A DNA stretch of 64,000 nt from Rapana venosa. Taxonomy: Eukaryota; Mollusca; Gastropoda; Neogastropoda; Muricidae. The first letter of the stretch is position 1; every line of letters begins with the position of its first letter. The position numbers and the translations under genes were made by a program. The notes below the pieces were generated by a model. That model was not told where the DNA came from. It searched no databases and saw only the letters and a program-made list of their open reading frames with translations. The DNA is taken from assembly GCA_028751875.1 (NCBI GenBank), contig CM054156.1:53316079-53380078 (forward strand). The letters are read 5' to 3'. Below, one piece after another: positions 57,480-64,000 of the stretch.

Positions 57480-58512
57480 GGATGCCTGCTAATACTCAGA
57501 TTGAAAACAGTGATACTCCTGAAAATCTGCCTTCTCTCTTGACAAATGTGTCTGACTGTCTTTAAGATATCCAAAATTGCATGATACAAAACAAGTTACA
57601 GCTAACTGCAGAGAAAACTGAAGCCATGCTTGCAGTGACCAAACATAAACTATGCTCCATCACAACAACAACATATTAGTTCCTCTATCTACCTTATTGA
57701 AATATATGGGTTGTTACTGACAACACATGCTATATGCAACAAAATCATCACCCATACCTGCCAGTCATGATACTATCAGTTGCGGTGTATTAGTGCAATT
57801 TGAAAGTACCTGTCTACTGATGCAACATCCAATGTTGTCACATCTCTCATTCTTTCATGTATGGACTACTGTAAATCTCTTTTGGCTGGTCTGCCAGCAT
57901 CATCTATCCATTCCCTTTAACGTTTATAAAATTATGCAGCTCTACTTGATCTCAGAAAGAAAAAGATCTGAACACATCACTCCTCTTTTGCAGTCTTTTC
58001 ACTGGTTACCTGTTTCTCTAAGAGTAAAGTATAAGAATAGTTCCCTCTGTTACAAATATCTCCATAAAGCTGCACCCTCCTATCTCTATAACTGTCTTCA
58101 CCTTCATACTACATGTCACTCCTTCCGTTCTGCTACAGATACCTTATGCTTCCAAACGTGCAGATTCAAACAATCCAGTGTTAGCCATCACTCTCTTTTA
58201 TTTCTGGTCCATCGATTTGGAATGACATCCCTCTCTCACTTTGCCAAAAGTCTACATTTGATACTTTTAAATCCAGCTTCAAGACACATTTATTTCTGAC
58301 CTAGTGTCTTCTACAACAGTAACACCTCTTGTCTAATCCTACTTTCAAAAGACATCTCCATCTCAATCAACCTGCTTTAGAGTGTTTGTGTGTGTGTAGG
58401 GGGGAGGGTGTTAATTAAAAAGATGTTTAACTTTTGTGAATTGATGCATGCGTGTGGATGCTTTGAATGCAAGCACTTTGAGTTGTTTTTTTAAGATTCA
58501 TCACTCTAAACA
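57480..58512 (+). mobile_element. LINE A 3' part, 5'-truncated
   Basis: QNKLQLTAEKTEAML (57,590) corresponds to the stretch after YADD in the 42-kb copy. Then DYCKSLLAGLPASSIHS-like sequence (57,860-57,910), RKRSEHITPLLQSFHWLPVS (57,960), YKYLHKAAPSYLYNCLHLHT and FGMTSLSHFAKSL, the C-terminal domain typical of CR1/L2 RTs. The 3'-UTR has a GT run (58,386) and ends with the shared tail GCAAGCACTTTGAGTTGTTT at 58,469. It is followed head to tail by another copy. Confidence 0.8.
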
Positions 58513-58519
58513 TGTTTTT

Positions 58520-61500
58520 TGTTCTGATGATGATGATGTATATCATGATGTGTTTCAAACACCGAATTCCCTGATTAGCACAGTTCTTTCACCATCTTCT
58601 ACTCCTGATTCACTATCCAAACTCTTGTCTGTTCTTCCGCTATCCGCATCCCCACCATCGCCTTCGTCCTCTTCCTCTGATGCTCGTCCAAACTCACCAC
58701 TTTCATCTTCAACCTCTCCACCTCCTTCAGATCTCCTTCAAGTTTGTTTGTTCAATGTGCAGTCTGTCTGTCCAAATGGAAAAGCAGACTACATTTCTGA
58801 TTTCATCTCTGAAAAAAACATTGACTTAACCTTCCTCACCGAAACTTGGCTTAAACCACATGGCCATGAGCCAAAAATAAAACAGCTGACTCCTCCTGGA
58901 TATTAAACTATTTCTTTCCCCCGACTCTCTCGAGGAGGTGGGATTGCCATCATTCTCAAAGACATATTGGAACCATCTCTTCCTTTCAGTCACAACCTTC
59001 AATTCTCACATGAATTTTTTGAAGTTTGCGAAATCAATCTCAACCTACCTGGCCACTCTATTACTATCTGCTGCCTTTACCGTCCACCTCCCAGCCGCAA
59101 AAACAACCTAACATCTTCTCTTTTTCACCAAGAATTCCAGTCACTCCTCGACCACTACAGCCTCTCTCCCACTAAACTTATAATTCTTGGTGACTTCAAC
59201 TTCCATTTCGACAACCAGTCTTCTCCAGATGTCAAACGTCTTTCTCTTTCTCTGTCCAACCATTCTCTCTCTCAACTGGTAAACGAAGCAACGCACAGAT
59301 CTGGTCATATTTTAGACTGGCTGATTACTAATGCTTCATTTAATCTTGTCACATCTGTTTCTGTCACCGACGAACTGCATTCTGATCATTCCGCCATTCT
59401 TTTCCACCTCAACATCACAAAACCTGTCAGAAAGAAGAAATATGTTACTCGTCGCAATCTTAAGGCCTTAGACATTCATACCTTCTCTTCACAAGCTTCC
59501 GAACGTTTTTCACAAACCTCTGACCACACTGACCTCTCTGATCACTATAACACTATTCTCCGCCAACTGCTTGATGGCATGCACCTCCTAAATGACCGTC
59601 TCCTCCCTGACAGCCGTGTGAGCCATGGTATACCCAAGACATCATGATAGCGAAGCGCAACGCCGGCAACTAGAACGGCAGTGCGGAAGTCAAAAACCGA
59701 AATCAACAAACAGCTTTTCCGAAAACAAATAGACAAAGTCAAACTCTTAATCCATTCAGCAAAGACAGACTACTACTCTTCCCAAGTTCTCTGTGCTACA
59801 TCCATATAATCTCTTTTTTCCCTCAACTCAAATCTCCTTGGATCTGCAAAGACAAATCCTCTGCCTAACACCCACAGCCTGTCTGAACTTCCATCCTATT
59901 TCTGCCTTCTTTTCAGAAAAATTTAAAAACATACCCCCAAATGGATCAACTTTTTCAACCTGCGCCCCCGACCCATTTCCTGGCACCCCTCTCTTTTCCT
60001 TCCACCCCAAAAGAAAAAAAGAGATCATGAAATTTAAAGAAATGATAAAAAATCAGCGCCCTTGATCCCATATTTTTCCGTTTCCAAAATCCCTTCCACA
60101 ACTTGTCCCTTAACAAAAAGAAACTCTCTCTTGTGTCAAAATTTTCCATCAGCTTAAAACAGAAAGTCACACCCACGAAAAACAGACCTCGACCCCAACT
60201 TCGGAATTATGGGCCTTCCCAAAACTTCCCTTTGCTCTAAAGTACTAAAAAGTTTTCTCAAACACTAAAACAGCACCTTCATTTCCAATGATCTCCTTCC
60301 CACTTTTATTGCCCTATTCCCCCAACCCGCCCAAAAACCCCCACCCATTTTTAATACATTTCTACTTGCTTCAATGCGGGAAAAAACTCCCCCCTACTCT
60401 TCTTGACTTACGCGCCTTTGATCCCAAATCAAAATTTTTTTTCCGCCTCCAAAATACTTTGGTTTTTAAAGGGACGCCCCACCGGGTTTATTCATACCTC
60501 ACGACGGTTCCAGAAAGTTTTTGTAAAAAAAAATTTCAACAAAAACTGCAAAATGGATGTGGACCCCCGCAATCGCCGGGGCCCGTTCTCTTTACCCAAC
60601 GCTCCACCCACATTTAAAAAACAACCCCCAAATTTTGATTCATATTTCTATGCCGATGATCTCACTTCAGTGCAGTGATATGTTAAAAAAATTGTTTCCC
60701 CTCCTGACAAATTGCCCCTACGCCTCAAACCAAAATGGTATAAGAAAAATTTAAAATTACGTAAAACCAAAGCATGCATAGGGCCCCAAACAAAAATTTT
60801 CCCCTATCGCAAAAACTTCAATAAAATTGGGCAATACCAGTTTTTTTTAAAAACCCGGGAAAGATTTGGGATATTCTTGAAAACACACTCCTATGAAAAA
60901 AATCATCCCCCCAGACCCCCAGTTTTGTATTCAATTAGGGCGCATAACCGATTTAAGTATCTGTCCACTATGCAACTTCCAAGCTTGTCACATCCTCATT
61001 CTTTAAAGTTTAGACACGAATTCTTTTGGCTGGCCCTCCCATCATTAACCATCTCTTCACGCATACAAATCTGCACCACGGGTCCTAAAAAGAAAATCTG
61101 AACCATCTTTTCCTCTTCGCGATCTTTTTCACGGGCTCCCTTTCAAAAAAGACTGGAGTAAAAATAATCCCCCTTGTTCAAAGTCTCCCCAAAAAACTGC
61201 CCCCTTACTCTGTAACGCTCACCTGTACACCCACCCCTTTCCCTTCGTTCAGCCGCAGTACTTTGTGTTTTTAAAAACCCCAGATTCAAAAAACCCACTT
61301 TGCCTCGCCCTTTTCGTTTTGGGTCCATCCCCCAGAATGCCCCTCCCTTTTCACTTCGCCAAAACCCTTTTCATTGATACCTTCAAATCCCCTTCAAGTT
61401 TTCCGAGTGGTTTTTTTGGGGTGGGTGGTGGTGTGGGGTGCCGCGTGTGTGTCGTGCGTGGTCATACGTCGCGCGCAGGGATTTAAAAATTTTGTTGTTC

Positions 61501-61620
61501 ATTATTTTTAAAAGGGAGTTCAGCAAAAATATTGATGCAAGCGCTTCGATTTTTTTTGGGTTTTTTTACAAGATTCACGCTTAAAAATTTCCTTTTTATT
61601 ATTTTATTTTTTATTAAAAA
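58520..61620 (+). mobile_element. LINE A, longest copy (CR1/L2-like)
   Basis: A Ser/Pro-rich leader, then LLQVCLFNVQSVCPNGKADY, FISEKNIDLTFLTETWLKPH and PPGY, one in-frame TAA at 58,904, then FPRLSRGGGIAIILKD, CCLYRPPPSRKNN, KLIILGDFNFHFDNQSSPD (59,180), HILDWLITNASFNLV and DELHSDHSAILFHLNITKP: a near-complete APE-type endonuclease. The frame breaks at 59,647 and quality collapses from about 59,850, but VLFTQ (60,590), FYADDLTSVQ (60,645) and the C-terminal block matching 57,850-58,310 (at 60,960-61,380) can be followed. It ends with the shared tail at 61,536-61,620, about 60 bases before the third receptor copy. Confidence 0.8.
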
Positions 61621-61676
61621 ACATTCCATCTTTTTTGTTTATTATCTTTTCTCAAAAAAATTTCAGAATTTTAAAT

Positions 61677-64000
61677 AAATTCCTGTGTATAAATCCAGGG
61701 AAAACAAGGGAACCATCCATCCACCCAAACGAGGGAAACAGCCATCTCGACATCATCAAATCTTCCCGGGATGAAACATCTCCCCAAAGCAGCAGAAAAA
61801 CGACCTGATCAGGTCAGGGTCAACTGCGGCCACAGGAACTTTGCCAATACACAGCCCGGGAGGGGGTGTACGGGGTTGGGGAACGATTCCGCTTTTTTAA
61901 GATGTTCTTTGAAATACACCAGGGATGTATGACAGATTCAACTTCAACGACGGCACTTGGGGATGCGGCACGGGAAACAGCGTCATGAATGTCCTGTGAA
62001 CAACGGGCTCGGGGAATGGGCATTCGATCTTTATCAATTCCAAAAAAGGTTTGTAGCTTCTGCAATAAACAAACCCCGGGGGCAATCCTTAGAAAGAAAA
62101 AAAAAGTTACATTCAGTGGTAAGGGCATACCTCTAAAATTACGAAAGTGTCAATACCCTTTGTTCCCCTAACACAGTTCCATGTAGACACAAAGGAGTCC
62201 CTCAGCCACTGGTGATATACAGCATCTAGAGTCAGACCTGTTTAGGACTTCCTTTAAAAACCCATTTAAAAAAGCCAAAACCTCTCGTCAAATGTTGCAC
62301 AGCTTGCAAAACACTGTCACCGTTCTCCTTTTACCTTCCCCCCCAGGGGGTTTTCACTTTCGCCCTGGAATCCCCGCCTATCCAAACTGTATTTTGCTGG
62401 GCTCTTTGAAATGAAAACTCTCAAACACCCAGCGGGGCGTTCAACTGCTCGCAGGCATTACTTAAATTTTTCCGTCACCTGGGTGCAACTGAAACAGAGT
62501 CGGATGGACGTGATGGACAGAAGCTGCCCTTTATAGCCTGTATGCAAAGGGGTCCCCAGGAAAAAAAATGTTTTAAATTTATGATTCAAGAGCAGTTTTT
62601 TCAACCATTTTTTCTTTCAAGTGCAAGCAGGTGGGAGCTAGCTTCCCTAAAGACAAAAGGGAGAAAATTGAAGATTTTTCATCTTTTCAAAAATTTTACA
62701 AAATGCAACTATTATTGGTTTTCAAAGGTTGGTTTTAAAACCCATTTTGACCAAATTTGAAAAAGGTCTGATGACACAATGATTACAATAAATCTATGGA
62801 GCCAAGCTTCACAGAATCCTTACGAAAACGTCGTTTAATTTATTATAATCCATTGTCCAATTTCCAGATGGAAATTGATTTGATATCCCACCCTCAACAT
62901 AGCACTTGTGAGACATCATTTTCCAAATTCAGGATGATTTCACCCCCAAAAAAACCCCAGTTTTTTGTTTTTCGCCCAAAACGGCGTTGCAGCACAGGGA
63001 AGTTTGCTGTGTGCACAGATCATCACAGCATACAGCGTTGTGTTTTTTACCCCACATTTCACTGTAAAACCAAAAACCGTCCGGGTGTGTGAATTTACGG
63101 TTTTTTCTCATCACAGAAACAGCTCTATGCAGAGGCCCCAGGAGGCCCTTGCTGAGAAAAACCTATGTCAGCACTTTTAGTGATGGAGAAGGGACTGCAG
63201 TCCCTGGTCGTGTTTTCCCGAAGGGGACTCCCCCAAAACAGCGATGAAGCATTCTGTCAAAAACCTGTGCACACTGGTTTTCTCTGCTCCATGGTCATAT
63301 GTCCTGCATGGTCAGCATGCAATGAGTACGACTTTGGATGACTCTGATAAAAAGCATTGTCAGGAAAATCAGGATAAACATGCCTTACTATGTCAAGACC
63401 CTCGGTAGAGACAAAGAAACCACACTTTACATCAGCTTAGATGGACGGGCTACTTTACACACTATGTGATGGCCAACAAGGCCCCTTGCCCTAAGTCATT
63501 ACCTCTGCCATCGGTCCAGTCCACTGTCTTTTGTCTAACTCATGCAATGGTTTTCTGACTCCCTGGGGGGAAGCAAACAGGACGTGACAGTGTGCTGTCC
63601 TGGCTTGTCCCATGCGAGTTCCCACGTGTGTCTGCTGGGGATGATCTGGTGATGGCTGGGGTCAGTGCCCCAGCGGGATGATGAATGATTTTTGACTGAT
63701 GACCCGTCCTGGGGTGTTAGTGAAGGTCACCTTTCCCGTGTAGGGAACCTTTTTCCCTGCAAAAACTTCCCTTTACTGCGAATACCTGATGCCACAGGCT
63801 CCAGAATGCATGGCTATCTTTTAAACAACAGCTATCTCATTGTTCTCAGTTTTTTGTATTTTTCTTCATTAATACTCAGCAGTTCAACTACCCCCCTTAC
63901 ATACATTGATGTTTCAAAAATTTTTTTTGAAACACAAATCGGGCCTTTTTCTAAAACTACAAATTTACAAATTTAATCTAAAAGGGCAACCCCCCATCCA
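61677..64000 (+). pseudogene. GRL101-like receptor copy 3, broken, runs off the window
   Basis: Collinear with 51,090-53,600 of gene 2, starting before the exon edge (TTCCTGTGTATAAATCCAGG against TACCTGTGTGTGTACAGACT). Matched landmarks include GGGGTGTACGGGG (61,863), CCAGGGATGTATGACAG (61,919), GATCATCACAGCATACAG (63,018), CTCTATGCAGAGGCCCCAGG (63,123), TTTACACACTATGTGATGGC (63,453) and AACAACAGCTATCTCATTGT (63,823), covering CUB-like, LDLa, lectin-like, LDLa and the first LRRs. No reading frame exceeds about 100 codons: one- and two-base deletions and run expansions occur throughout, and the segment is about 8% shorter than its counterpart. As it lies in the low-fidelity zone, it may be an intact gene badly sequenced, a true pseudogene, or a duplicate contig end. 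The rest lies beyond the window. Confidence 0.75.

Overview
The window is eukaryotic nuclear DNA, most likely from a mollusc and probably a gastropod. The grounds are two long receptor genes of the GRL101 type (LDL-receptor class A repeats, leucine-rich repeats and a rhodopsin-like seven-helix domain in one chain; GRL101 was described from a pond snail), splice-site-like exon edges, an AATAAA signal, many non-LTR retrotransposons, tRNA-derived SINEs and dense mini- and microsatellites. No prokaryotic gene, rRNA, stand-alone tRNA or CRISPR array is supported.

Sequence quality sets the layout. Positions 1-28,508 and about 59,850-64,000 are rich in homopolymer runs and small indels, and reading frames there are broken even where the homology is obvious. 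From 26,393 to 28,508 there is almost nothing but homopolymer blocks. Positions 28,509-55,873 and 56,501-59,850 read cleanly. A poly-G run (55,874-56,000) and exactly 500 N (56,001-56,500) mark an assembly gap.

Left part, 1-28.5 kb: degenerate minisatellites (about 50 bp at 1-540, about 36 bp at 9.5-10.5 and 12.6-12.8 kb), CATA, GATA/GACA, CA and GT tracts, eroded LINE pieces (13.3-14.2, 16.6-16.8, 17.6-18.4 kb) and SINE pieces (5.9, 6.35, 16.9, 18.9 and 19.3 kb). No host gene is visible.

Middle, 28.5-45.6 kb: a retrotransposon graveyard. It holds RTE-like fragments, a Jockey-like element with a partial internally deleted duplicate, an RT relic carrying an in-frame 36-bp tandem amplification, an RTE-like element (35,605-38,165, minus) bounded by an 11-bp target duplication, a piggyBac-like transposase pseudogene (38.85-40.14 kb) with a SINE inside it, a Rex1/L2-like LINE, and a CR1/L2-like LINE that has lost its endonuclease segment. 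A 36-bp minisatellite closes the block.

Right part, 45.6-64 kb: a tandem receptor family in the order gene 1 (45,676-49,070, one frameshift), minisatellite with a SINE inside, gene 2 (51,109-54,944, intact long exon), gap, three LINE segments, then a third copy (61,677 to the window end) very close to gene 2 but full of small indels. The extracellular parts combine CUB-like, LDLa, C-type-lectin-like and LRR modules. Gene 1 keeps the usual class A signalling residues. Gene 2 has replaced the helix 2 Asp, the DRY motif and the NPxxY Tyr, so the two copies have probably diverged in signalling. The SINEs and the CR1/L2-like LINEs share a 3' tail, which suggests that the LINE machinery mobilised the SINEs.
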